From MGOM01 sp035693825 (GTDB lineage Bacteria; Chloroflexota; Anaerolineae; Anaerolineales; E44-bin32): a DNA stretch of 64,000 bases. The stretch covers positions 1-64,000 of the forward strand of contig DASSGB010000232.1 in the NCBI GenBank assembly GCA_035693825.1. The letters are read 5' to 3'. The stretch's first letter is position 1. Each line of letters starts with the position of its first letter. The notes under the pieces were generated by a model. It did no database searches, was not told the DNA's origin, and saw only the letters and a list, made by a program, of their open reading frames with translations. Below, in pieces: positions 33,197-40,667 of this stretch. Both the position numbers and the translations under genes were made by a program.

Positions 33197-33272
33197 TGAG
33201 TCCCCTCACCGCGCAACGCGGGGCAAAGGACGCCTCGCGGCCGCGCCCAGGTCCGGGGGCGTGCGCACACTC

Positions 33273-34271
33273 CTATTCCTGAGTCAACACCTGCAGTTCG
33301 CCGCGTGCCAGTTTGTCCCACGCCTCCTGCGCCAGCCTCTGCTTGCCCGGGCTGATGGCCTGGTCGTTGAGGTCGGCCAGGAGCAGGCTTCCTGACTCGA
33401 CCGAATACGACCATGTTTGACCGCCCTGCCCGTCCGCCAGGGCCTGGAAGGCCTGGACCACGAGCGCCTCCGGCGCGAATCGGATCTGCCCGGCCAGGCG
33501 GTCCGGCGCCAGGCCCTCCGGCAACCCGCCCACCCAGGCAAACCACAGCCCGATTTCGGCTGCGCGGGCGGCCGCCTCCGCCGCCCCGGATCCGGGTGTC
33601 AGGGCAACGACGTCAACACCCTGCGACGCGAAGGCGGAACCATCGAAACCTGCCTGGGCCTGGTGAACGAGGCGACACCGCGGGCAGGCGTAGGCCAGGC
33701 CTTGTTCGAAGCCCTGGTTGAAGCCCGGCGCTGCCTGCGACTCGTCTGTCAACCATCCCACCGCTCCAGAATCCGCGGTGTGGCCCGCCACCACTCCCGC
33801 CAGGAAGCCGGCCTGGTCCCATCGAACGGCCGCACCACCCATCGTGCTGACTCCGGGTTGCGACAGCGCGCCCTCCGGGTCGATCACCACCGCGCGCAAT
33901 TCGCTCTCGGCGTCGATTCCAGAAAGCCAACTCGTGTCGCCCGCGGCCAGAACGTACGCCCGACCTCCTTGCTGGATCGAGGCCATCAGTTCGTCCTGTG
34001 TGCCGTCGGCGACCGACAGACCGCTCTCGGCCGCCCAGGTGCGCGCGGCTTCAGCCGCGTTCGCCGGCACACCCTCGACCACAAACAGGATCGTTGTCGG
34101 CGCCCGTGTGGGCGAAGGCGCGATCGTCGAGGCAGGTAGAGAAACGGTTGCCGTGAGATTCGCCGCCCCGCCGCAGGCAAGAGACAGCAGCCCGAAGACC
34201 GCCAGGCTCGAGGCGAGGCGCTTGGGCGCGCTCAGGGTGAGGCGAGCGGAGACTCGAAAACGATACGACAC
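33273..34271 (-). CDS. Second, divergent BMP-like lipoprotein
   Basis: 332 residues from GTG 34271, 14 nt after the ftsK stop. Signal peptide and lipobox LSLACGG (Cys about residue 26), then a Thr/Ser/Pro linker and a domain with BMP-like points: RWDQAGFLAGVVAGHTADSG, GAVGWLTDESQAAPGFNQGF and VDVVALTPGSGAAEAAARAA. The N-terminal lobe is weakly conserved and the usual DDKSFN motif is absent, so the ligand may differ from that of the lipoprotein at 32006. It is on the ftsK strand and close behind it, so it is probably co-transcribed with ftsK and not with the transporter. Confidence in the family is moderate. Confidence 0.75.
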   Translation of the reverse strand: MSYRFRVSARLTLSAPKRLASSLAVFGLLSLACGGAANLTATVSLPASTIAPSPTRAPTTILFVVEGVPANAAEAARTWAAESGLSVADGTQDELMASIQQGGRAYVLAAGDTSWLSGIDAESELRAVVIDPEGALSQPGVSTMGGAAVRWDQAGFLAGVVAGHTADSGAVGWLTDESQAAPGFNQGFEQGLAYACPRCRLVHQAQAGFDGSAFASQGVDVVALTPGSGAAEAAARAAEIGLWFAWVGGLPEGLAPDRLAGQIRFAPEALVVQAFQALADGQGGQTWSYSVESGSLLLADLNDQAISPGKQRLAQEAWDKLARGELQVLTQE

Positions 34272-34285
34272 TTGGGCGCGGGCCG

Positions 34286-36718
34286 CTACACGCGGCCCCG
34301 GCGAGGAAGTTCCTGATCTTCTTCGCGCGCCGGCAGTTCGCCGTAGTCCAGCACCTCGCGGGCCTGTGAGCCGCTCTGAGCCTGGCCGATGATCCCCCGT
34401 TCCTCCAACTGGTCCACCAGGCGCGCCGCCCGCGTGTAGCCGATGCGCAGACGCCGCTGCAGGAGCGAGATCGAGGCGCGCCGCATCCGCCTCACGATCT
34501 CCACCGCCTCGTCGAACAAGGTGTCGGTATCCTCGTCTTCCGCCGCCATCTCGTCCCACAGCGCGCCTTGCTTCAAGGGCACGCCGCTGGGGATCGACTC
34601 GGCGGGGACCAGCGGCGGAGCGCCGCCCGCCTCGAGCGCCGCCTGCTGCCAGTAGGAAATCAACCGCGCCAGCTCGCCTTCGGACACGAAGGCGCCCTGC
34701 ATGCGAATGGGGTTGGCCGCCTCCGGAGACTGGAACAGCATGTCGCCGCGACCGAGAAGGCGTTCCGCGCCCGGCTGGTCGAGGATGACGCGGCTGTCGA
34801 TCGAAGACGCCACGGCGAAGGCGATGCGCGCCGGGAAGTTGGCCTTGATCAGTCCGGTGACCACGTCGACCGACGGCCGCTGGGTGGCGATCACCAGGTG
34901 GATGCCGGTAGCGCGCGCCAGCTGCGCCAGGCGGGTGATCACCCGCTCGGTCTCGTCGGGGGCCAGCATCATCAGGTCGGCCAACTCATCGATCACCACA
35001 ACGAGGAACGGCAGCCGCGCCATTCCGGCGGCGTCCATGCGGCGGTTGTACTCGTCGATGTTGCGCACCCCGTCGCGCGAGAACTTGCGGTAGCGTTCAT
35101 CCATCTCGCGCGAGACCCACTGCAGCGCTCCCACCACGCGGTCCAGCTCCACGACGACCGGCGCCAGCAGATGCGGGATGCCGTTGTACAGCGTCAGCTC
35201 GACGCGTTTGGGGTCGACCATGACGAATCGCAGGTCGTCCGGCGTGTTCTGCAGCAGCAGGCAGGCGACGATGGCGTTGACGCACACCGACTTGCCCGAG
35301 CCGGTGGTGCCGGCAATCAACAGGTGCGGCATCGACGCCAGATCGGCGGCGATGGCCCGGCCGGAAACGTCCTGGCCCAGCCCCAGGCGGAGCCGCGTGC
35401 CCAGCTTGCGAAAGCCCTGCGAGTCCATCACGTCGCGCAGCGCCACCAGGGAGATCTCGGTGTTCGGCACCTCGACCCCGACGTAACCCTTGCCGGGAAC
35501 GGGCGCCTCGATACGGATGGAGGGAGCCGCCAGGGCCAGGGCCAGGTCGTCGGCCAGAGCCGAAATCTTGCTGACTTTGACTTTGGTGCGCCGGCCGCCC
35601 CTCGATTCGACGAAGTCCGGCTCCACCCCGAACTGGGTGATGGCCGGGCCGCGATTGATCTCGACGATGCGCGCCGGCGCGCCGAAGGCCAGCAACGTAT
35701 CCTCGATCATGCGCGCCCGCTGCCGATCGAACTCTTCGTCGGCCTTGGCCTCCGCACCGTGCTCGAGGATCGACTCCATCTCAGGCAGCGCCCAGCTTCG
35801 CCGGGGCGCAGGCGGGGCTTCGACCGCGGTCGCCTCCGGTCGTTCCGCGCCGGCGGCCGGCGGGGGAGGCTTCGGTGCAGATCGCTCGCCGGACGAGGCC
35901 GCCGGCGGTGGAATGATGGCCGGAGCGGCCTCCTCCAGGTCGGGAGCGAGCCGCACGGAACCACGGCGGTCGCTCAGCCGGACGGAGGACGAAGGCGCAT
36001 CGGGCTTGGGAGCCAGGCGGATTCCTCGCCGCCGGTCACCGGAGCGAATCGTAGAGGCTGTGCCGGATCGAGACGCCCTCCTGGCCAACGCGGCCGCAGC
36101 GTCGGTGGGCGAGAAACCGAGGCTGAAGGCGAGCGCTACGAGGATCCAGGCGCCGAGCACCACCACCGTCCCGCCGTTTCCCAACGAGCCGATCATGCCT
36201 CCCAGAATGGCCGCGCCTACAGCACCTCCGCCGCCCCCCGCACGGGCCACATCCGAGGCGATGCCCGGCTCGGCTCCTCCGGCCAGCGCGTGGAACAGCA
36301 CGAGAATCGCGAGGTACAACAGCACCCCGCCGAGAATCTGCTCGGGCTCGAGCCTGGGCAGCCAGCCGCTGTATTTGCTCACAACCAGCCAGACGCCGAA
36401 GGCGGCCGCGATCAGCGGAACGACGTACACGCCCCAGCCAAAACCCTGGCGCAAGAGGCGCGCCCAGGCGCTGCCCAGCCATCCTTGCGCGGGCAAGAGC
36501 AGCGTCACCAGAGTCAGGATTCCGAGCAGGGTGAGGAGGATGCCGGTCAGTTCGCGCCGGTGGTCGCGCGCCTGGTCCAGCATGCTGTCGCGCAGTGCAG
36601 ACAGAGAGAGACCGCTTCGGCGAGAGGTTTTCCGGCCGCTCCCCGCGCCGGCTCGCGATCGACGCCCGCCGTTGGCACGCCGACCTTGAGCGACCGTCGG
36701 CGCTTTCCTTTTGGCCAA
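34286..36718 (-). CDS. ftsK: FtsK/SpoIIIE DNA translocase
   Basis: 810 residues from TTG 36718, with GGAGG just upstream. Four membrane helices (about residues 55-200) anchor it at the septum; a Pro/Ala-rich linker (about 225-300) follows. The motor has the alpha domain (IEINRGPAITQFGVEP-type VEINRGPAITQFGVEPD) and the beta RecA-like domain with Walker A GTTGSGKSVCVNAIV, FVMVDPKRVELTLYNGIPHL and LPFLVVVIDELADLMML. A winged-helix gamma domain ends it (LFDEAVEIVRRM, ISLLQRRLRIGYTRAARLVDQLEERGI), used to read polar DNA motifs. It moves chromosome DNA through the closing septum. Confidence 0.96.
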   Translation of the reverse strand: MAKRKAPTVAQGRRANGGRRSRAGAGSGRKTSRRSGLSLSALRDSMLDQARDHRRELTGILLTLLGILTLVTLLLPAQGWLGSAWARLLRQGFGWGVYVVPLIAAAFGVWLVVSKYSGWLPRLEPEQILGGVLLYLAILVLFHALAGGAEPGIASDVARAGGGGGAVGAAILGGMIGSLGNGGTVVVLGAWILVALAFSLGFSPTDAAAALARRASRSGTASTIRSGDRRRGIRLAPKPDAPSSSVRLSDRRGSVRLAPDLEEAAPAIIPPPAASSGERSAPKPPPPAAGAERPEATAVEAPPAPRRSWALPEMESILEHGAEAKADEEFDRQRARMIEDTLLAFGAPARIVEINRGPAITQFGVEPDFVESRGGRRTKVKVSKISALADDLALALAAPSIRIEAPVPGKGYVGVEVPNTEISLVALRDVMDSQGFRKLGTRLRLGLGQDVSGRAIAADLASMPHLLIAGTTGSGKSVCVNAIVACLLLQNTPDDLRFVMVDPKRVELTLYNGIPHLLAPVVVELDRVVGALQWVSREMDERYRKFSRDGVRNIDEYNRRMDAAGMARLPFLVVVIDELADLMMLAPDETERVITRLAQLARATGIHLVIATQRPSVDVVTGLIKANFPARIAFAVASSIDSRVILDQPGAERLLGRGDMLFQSPEAANPIRMQGAFVSEGELARLISYWQQAALEAGGAPPLVPAESIPSGVPLKQGALWDEMAAEDEDTDTLFDEAVEIVRRMRRASISLLQRRLRIGYTRAARLVDQLEERGIIGQAQSGSQAREVLDYGELPAREEDQELPRRGRV

Positions 36719-36739
36719 GAGGAGTCCTCCGGGTCGGCG

Positions 36740-36748
36740 ATTATAGCA
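36740..36748 (-). promoter_or_regulatory. Extended -10 promoter for ftsK
   Basis: On the minus strand TGCTATAAT, 21 nt before the TTG start at 36718, leaving a leader of about 14 nt that carries GGAGG. No -35 is evident, as expected for extended -10 promoters. Confidence 0.6.
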
Positions 36749-36862
36749 CGCGGGTTCGAGGCAGGCGCGAATTGAGCTCGAAATCGCCGCGATCGACGTA
36801 TCGATGCAGCTTGCGTGCCTCAGGCTGGAGCCTCGCTCGCCGGAGGACGTCCTCGAATCGGG

Positions 36863-37366
36863 CTAGCTTTCCAGTTCCACCAGCTTGGCCTTCATCTCGG
36901 CGATCTCCGCCTGCTGGTTGGCGAGGATCCTGTCGCACAGGTCCAGGATCTCCGGATCCTGCACGGGGGCGCGCTCGCACATCAGAATCGCGCCACCATG
37001 ATGGGGAATCATCGACCGCAGGAACTGGGTGTCCGAGACGGCGGCCTGCTGCCGCAAGAGAAGGTAGAACACGACGAAAAGCGCCAGGCTGCCGGCTAAG
37101 AAGATCGCATTGAGGCGCTTGTCCTTATACATGGAGCTCATCAAGAGCAGCTCGATCACGACCATGGGCGCCGCCATCAAGCCGGCCATGTAGACCTGGT
37201 TCACGTTGACGTATACGTTGCCGAGAACGTCCACCATGGCGTACATGAGAACGAACATGGCCGCAAAAGACAGCGCCGCCATCAAGAGCAGCCGACCGTA
37301 GTGGCCTGAGGTCATTGGCGGGGCCGAAGATTTCTCGGCCTGTGCTGGGTGGTCTCGATGCTCCAC
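36863..37366 (-). CDS. DUF305 membrane protein
   Basis: 167 residues from GTG 37366 (AAAGGA 8 nt upstream). Three to four membrane helices (about residues 25-115: LLLMAALSFAAMFVLMYAMV, VYMAGLMAAPMVVIELLLMS, AIFLAGSLALFVVFYLLL) precede a C-terminal DUF305 segment: SDTQFLRSMIPHHGGAILMCERA and ILANQQAEIAEMKAKLVEL. DUF305 domains have a conserved MIPHHxxAI with His residues thought to bind metal, often copper. Several relatives have this same four-helix-plus-DUF305 design. It lies 112 nt downstream of the 69-aa gene on the same strand. Confidence 0.88.
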   Translation of the reverse strand: MEHRDHPAQAEKSSAPPMTSGHYGRLLLMAALSFAAMFVLMYAMVDVLGNVYVNVNQVYMAGLMAAPMVVIELLLMSSMYKDKRLNAIFLAGSLALFVVFYLLLRQQAAVSDTQFLRSMIPHHGGAILMCERAPVQDPEILDLCDRILANQQAEIAEMKAKLVELES

Positions 37367-37478
37367 GTCGTTTCCTTTCTTTGATGTGGATTCGGCCTTC
37401 GGGCGTGCTGGCCGTGCCGCGCGTTGTTGCGCCTTCTCGAGGCTACCTTGTCCCCCCACCGGATGAGAGCAGGTCGGA

Positions 37479-37688
37479 CTACTGAGCCAGGCTCTGCGCC
37501 GTGGAGATCGCCCTCGCTTCCGACGGATGCACACTGTCGACCCAGGCTTCGGGCTCGTTGACCACAGCGAACCGGCTGGACTTACCCTCTTCGTGCAGGG
37601 CCCGGTTGGCGATGACGGAGTACGGACCTATGCGCTCCAGGCGCTGGACCCCGCGCTTCCCGCGCAGGTCGCACTTTTCGGCGTACAT
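37479..37688 (-). CDS. Small 69-residue protein of unknown function
   Basis: It starts with ATG 37688, and the SD AGGAGGT at 37695-37701 is perfect and 6 nt away, which is the main reason to accept so short a gene. The sequence is charged and soluble: a Cys/Lys/Arg-rich first 25 residues, then YSVIANRALHEEGKSSRFAV, AWVDSVHPSEARAISTAQ. No membrane helix and no domain I recognise. A TATACT box lies at 37742-37747 on the same strand, giving a leader of about 45 nt. Confidence 0.65.
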   Translation of the reverse strand: MYAEKCDLRGKRGVQRLERIGPYSVIANRALHEEGKSSRFAVVNEPEAWVDSVHPSEARAISTAQSLAQ

Positions 37689-38004
37689 CGCCCCACCTCC
37701 TTGACCTCAGGGCCATCAATCCCTGAAGCGCTTCCAATCGAAGTATAGGCGCGGTCCCATCTGATGAGGATATAGGGCCGTCCTGAGTGTCGGCGACTTG
37801 TCGCGGTGCAGGCGGCGCGCGAGCCGCCCCACCCTTGGAGTACATTGAGACGCGGTCGCCCAACGGTTCCTCGGGCGCGCAGCCTGATCCAAGTCCCCCA
37901 AGGGGATGCCCCCTACGGGGTGCGAAGCGCGACGAAGTGCGATCCCTGGCAGGGCGATGAGGTGGGAAACGGGGTTTGTCCCATCTGCTGTCGTAAAGTC
38001 CGCA
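37689..38004. other. Intergenic region between divergent genes
   Basis: About 315 nt. It holds the SD and TATACT box of the 69-aa gene, a short GC palindrome relative near 37811-37832 (GGCGCGCGAGCCGCC), and repeat family AAGTCCCCC copy 1 (37891-37962). No further gene is supported. Confidence 0.5.
37891..37962. repeat. AAGTCCCCCAAGGGGATG repeat, copy 1
   Basis: It begins AAGTCCCCCAAGGGGATG, contains CCCCCTACGGGGT and GCGAAGCGCGA-CGAAGTGCGA, and ends TCCCTGGCAGGGCGATGAGG. Three small hairpins can form. Shorter copies are at 42150-42197 and 63465-63485. Confidence 0.6.
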
Positions 38005-38013
38005 TGCTACAAT
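38005..38013 (+). promoter_or_regulatory. Extended -10 promoter, leaderless for the 38020 gene
   Basis: TGCTACAAT, with the ATG at 38020 only 6 nt after the box, so the expected start site is the A of the ATG. There is no SD. Confidence 0.6.
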
Positions 38014-38019
38014 CACCTC

Positions 38020-39696
38020 ATGCCGGAGCTCAGCGCGCTCGAAATCCTGCTGCGCGCGCCGTTCCTTGCCGGCGTCGAGGCCGACGAACTCGAGCCCATC
38101 CAGGGCCGGATGGAACGACTGACCTTCGACGCGGGCGAGGCGATTCTGGCTCCCGGTCAGCCGTCCCGCGGCCTGTATTTCATCGCTTCAGGTTCGGTCG
38201 AGGTGTGGGTTCGCCTGGCCGATGGCACGCCGCGCATCGTTTCCCGGCTGTGTCCGGGCGACTCCCTGGGCGAAGAGAATCTGCGCGAGCCCTCGCGCGA
38301 CGCCCCCGGGGCCCGGGCTTCGACTCCCGTCGTGGCGTATCGCTGGGATCGCATCTCCCTGCGCGTGTTTCTCAAGGACCATCCCGGGTTCGCCACGGCG
38401 CTCCAGCTGCCGGTCCACACACGGCGGTTCGCCCTCAGCCCCCTGTTCTCGTGGCTCGGCGCCGACGAAACGTTGTACGCCGTCACGCGCAAACACCCGG
38501 CCCTGCTCGCCCAATCGCTCCTCATCCCTTCGGCGATGTTTCTGGCCGGGGTCGCCTGGCTGACCTTTAGCCTGACCGGCGGGGCCGGGCTTTCGGTGCT
38601 CCCAGTCGGTTTGGCGTTGATCGGCGCGGCGTATTTCGTCTGGCAGTGGGCCGACTGGCGCAACGACTACTATCTGGTCACCGACCGGCGCGTCATCTGG
38701 CTGGAGAAAGTCATCGGGCTGTACGACAGCCGGCAGGAGTGCCCGCTGGGCATGATCTTGTCGGTCAGCTTGGGTTCGACTCTGGCGGCGCGGGTGCTGG
38801 GCTACGCCGACGTGCAGATTCGGTCCTACACCGGCAACCTGGTCTTTCGCGACACGGCCCATCCACAGACGCTGGCCGCCCTCATCGAGGAGCTGCGCCG
38901 ACGCCATCAGATCGCCAGCGACCAGACGGACCGCGAGGTCATCAGCGACTCGTTGCGGCGGCGCCTGCAGGGGGAGACGGTCCCCGTGGCCGTTCCGCCT
39001 CGCCCCACGCTCGAACCCCAGCGCAGCCTGGATGGAGTCGGCCTCGACCACTGGACCCTGCAGGTTCGTTTCGAGGTCAAGGGCGTCATCACCTACCGCA
39101 AGCATTGGATGGTTCTGTTGCAGGGCGTCGGGGTTCCCGTCTTCATCTGCCTGGCGTCCATCGGACTGGCGGTTGCCGGAATCACCGGCTGGATGGAGAG
39201 CCTTTCGGACGCGGCGCTTGCCGCGCTGGGCGCGGCGGCTGTGGCCTCGGCCGTGTGGGCTGTGTACGAATACCTGGACTGGGCCAACGACCTGTATCAA
39301 ATCACGCCGACGCACATCGTCGACGTGCACAAGAAGCCCCTCGGCCGCGAGGTACGCAAGCTGGCGCCGCTCGAGAATATCCTGGGGACCGAGGTCGATC
39401 GACGCGGACTGCTGGGGTTGATCCTGAATTTCGGCAACGTCATCGCCACGGTGGGAACCTCGCAGTTTCTGTTCGAGGGAATCCTCAACCCGACCACGGC
39501 GCAGCAGGACGTGGTGCGGGCGCAGGAAGCCCTGGTCGAGCGCAAGCGGTCGGCGGAACGGAAGAAGCGCCAGGAGGAAATGGTAGAATGGCTGACCGCG
39601 TACCACGACCAGGTCGGCCCCACGGAGCCGGGGCGATCCTCCGGGGCCGACGACGGCGCGACCAAGCATGGCCTCCCTGCCGATTCTGACCGCTGA
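38020..39696 (+). CDS. cNMP-binding protein with two membrane-PH repeats
   Basis: 558 residues. An N-terminal cyclic-nucleotide-binding fold (about 5-125) has APFLAGVEADELEPI, DAGEAILAPGQPSRGLYFIA and SGSVEVWVRL. Two similar modules follow, each with two membrane helices and a bacterial PH-like domain: about 145-310 (RKHPALLAQSL ... WADWRNDYYLVTDRRVIWLE ... SLGSTLAARVLGYADVQI) and about 365-525 (RKHWMVLLQGV ... YLDWANDLYQITPTHIVDV ... DRRGLLGLILNFGNVIATVG). The module is clearly duplicated. The cNMP domain lacks the full PRAAT-type cassette (EENLREPSRDAPGARAS), so ligand binding is uncertain. It may sense or organise membrane sites. It overlaps def by 29 nt. Confidence 0.85.
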   Translation: MPELSALEILLRAPFLAGVEADELEPIQGRMERLTFDAGEAILAPGQPSRGLYFIASGSVEVWVRLADGTPRIVSRLCPGDSLGEENLREPSRDAPGARASTPVVAYRWDRISLRVFLKDHPGFATALQLPVHTRRFALSPLFSWLGADETLYAVTRKHPALLAQSLLIPSAMFLAGVAWLTFSLTGGAGLSVLPVGLALIGAAYFVWQWADWRNDYYLVTDRRVIWLEKVIGLYDSRQECPLGMILSVSLGSTLAARVLGYADVQIRSYTGNLVFRDTAHPQTLAALIEELRRRHQIASDQTDREVISDSLRRRLQGETVPVAVPPRPTLEPQRSLDGVGLDHWTLQVRFEVKGVITYRKHWMVLLQGVGVPVFICLASIGLAVAGITGWMESLSDAALAALGAAAVASAVWAVYEYLDWANDLYQITPTHIVDVHKKPLGREVRKLAPLENILGTEVDRRGLLGLILNFGNVIATVGTSQFLFEGILNPTTAQQDVVRAQEALVERKRSAERKKRQEEMVEWLTAYHDQVGPTEPGRSSGADDGATKHGLPADSDR

Positions 39697-40231
39697 GAAA
39701 CCGATCCTCCGCCAGCGCGCCCGCAAGGTGCGCTCGGTGGGCCCCAGCCTGCATCGGTTGGTCGAGGACATGATCGACACGATGCGCGCCGCGCCCGGCG
39801 TGGGCCTGGCCGCGCCCCAGGTGGGCGTCGCCCAGCGGGTGATCGTGGTCGAGTTCGCCGAAACCAAGGACGACGACGGCGTCGAGCCCAAGCTCTACGT
39901 GGTCGTCAATCCGGAGATCGTGCGCCACTCGGCCGACACAGTTGTCGGAACGGAAGGCTGCCTGTCCATCCCCGGCTTCCTGGGCGACGTCGAGCGATAC
40001 CAATCGGTGACGGTGCGCGGCCTGGATCGGCGCGGCCGTCCGCTTCGTCTCAAGACCAACGACTGGCTGGCGCGTATCTTCCAGCACGAGATCGACCACC
40101 TGGACGGCGTCCTGTACATCGACCGCGCCAGCCGCGTGTGGAAGGCAGAGCCCGAAGAGGCGGCGGCCGTTCAGGTCGGCGCCCCCCACCCGGCAACGGA
40201 GAACACGGAGAACAAGGAGGCAGGCGAATGA
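39668..40231 (+). CDS. def: Peptide deformylase
   Basis: 187 residues. Def removes the formyl group from the N-terminal Met of new proteins, using a metal ion (often Fe2+). All three motifs are present: GVGLAAPQVG (motif 1), EGCLSIPGF (motif 2, Cys ligand) and QHEIDHLDGVLYID (motif 3, two His ligands and the catalytic Glu). A charged C-terminal tail of about 30 residues (ATENTENKEAGE) is longer than usual. The start overlaps the preceding gene by 29 nt and the stop overlaps the next start (ATGA), so three genes are coupled. Confidence 0.96.
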   Translation: MASLPILTAEKPILRQRARKVRSVGPSLHRLVEDMIDTMRAAPGVGLAAPQVGVAQRVIVVEFAETKDDDGVEPKLYVVVNPEIVRHSADTVVGTEGCLSIPGFLGDVERYQSVTVRGLDRRGRPLRLKTNDWLARIFQHEIDHLDGVLYIDRASRVWKAEPEEAAAVQVGAPHPATENTENKEAGE

Positions 40232-40599
40232 AGCTTCTGTTGCGTTGGCTGATCACTGCGCTCGCCCTGGGCGCGGCGGTGTTGCTCGTCCCAGGCATTC
40301 GCGTCGAAAGCGACCGCGCCTGGTTGACGGTGGCGGCCATGGCCATCATCCTGGGCCTGGTGAACGCCTTTGTCCGTCCCCTGCTCAAGCTGCTCTCTTG
40401 TCCATTGATCCTGGTGACCATGGGCCTGTTCCTTTTGGTGGTCAACGCCTTCACATTGTGGCTGGCCTCGGCCATCGCTGCGGCCATCGGGGTGCCGTTC
40501 TTCGTCGACGGTTTCTGGCCGGCGTTCGTGGGCGGCCTGGTCATCAGCGTGGTGTCTTTCCTGCTGTCCATGTTCCTGATCGACGACCGCGAGCGATAA
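40228..40599 (+). CDS. Four-helix membrane protein, phage-holin-like family
   Basis: 123 residues, four membrane helices: LLRWLITALALGAAVLLVPG, AWLTVAAMAIILGLVNAFV, PLILVTMGLFLLVVNAFTLW and FVGGLVISVVSFLLSMFL. NAFVRPLLKLLSCPLILVTMG is the family signature of the PF04020-type 'phage holin family' proteins common on bacterial chromosomes (YvlD-like); no lysis role is shown. AAGGAGG is 7 nt before the ATG at 40228, which overlaps the def stop. YvlD relatives occur in B. subtilis near yvlB-type (DUF4097) genes; here the DUF4097 cluster is 10 kb away. Confidence 0.9.
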   Translation: MKLLLRWLITALALGAAVLLVPGIRVESDRAWLTVAAMAIILGLVNAFVRPLLKLLSCPLILVTMGLFLLVVNAFTLWLASAIAAAIGVPFFVDGFWPAFVGGLVISVVSFLLSMFLIDDRER

Positions 40600-40620
40600 G
40601 ATCGCCTGGTTCGAAGACAC

Positions 40621-40650
40621 GGCAGGGGCGGCTCGCCAGCCGCCCCTGCC
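40621..40650. terminator. Perfect 13-bp hairpin between convergent genes
   Basis: Stem GGCAGGGGCGGCT/AGCCGCCCCTGCC, loop CGCC, then CCTTTAACGG. It shares its core with the palindrome at 2521-2548. Confidence 0.7.
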
Positions 40651-40667
40651 CCTTTAACGGAGGGATC

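Noticed and set aside
34568..36775. Long plus-strand open frame (735 codons) opposite ftsK
   Set aside because: Antisense shadow of ftsK codons with low-complexity Arg/Gln/His sequence.
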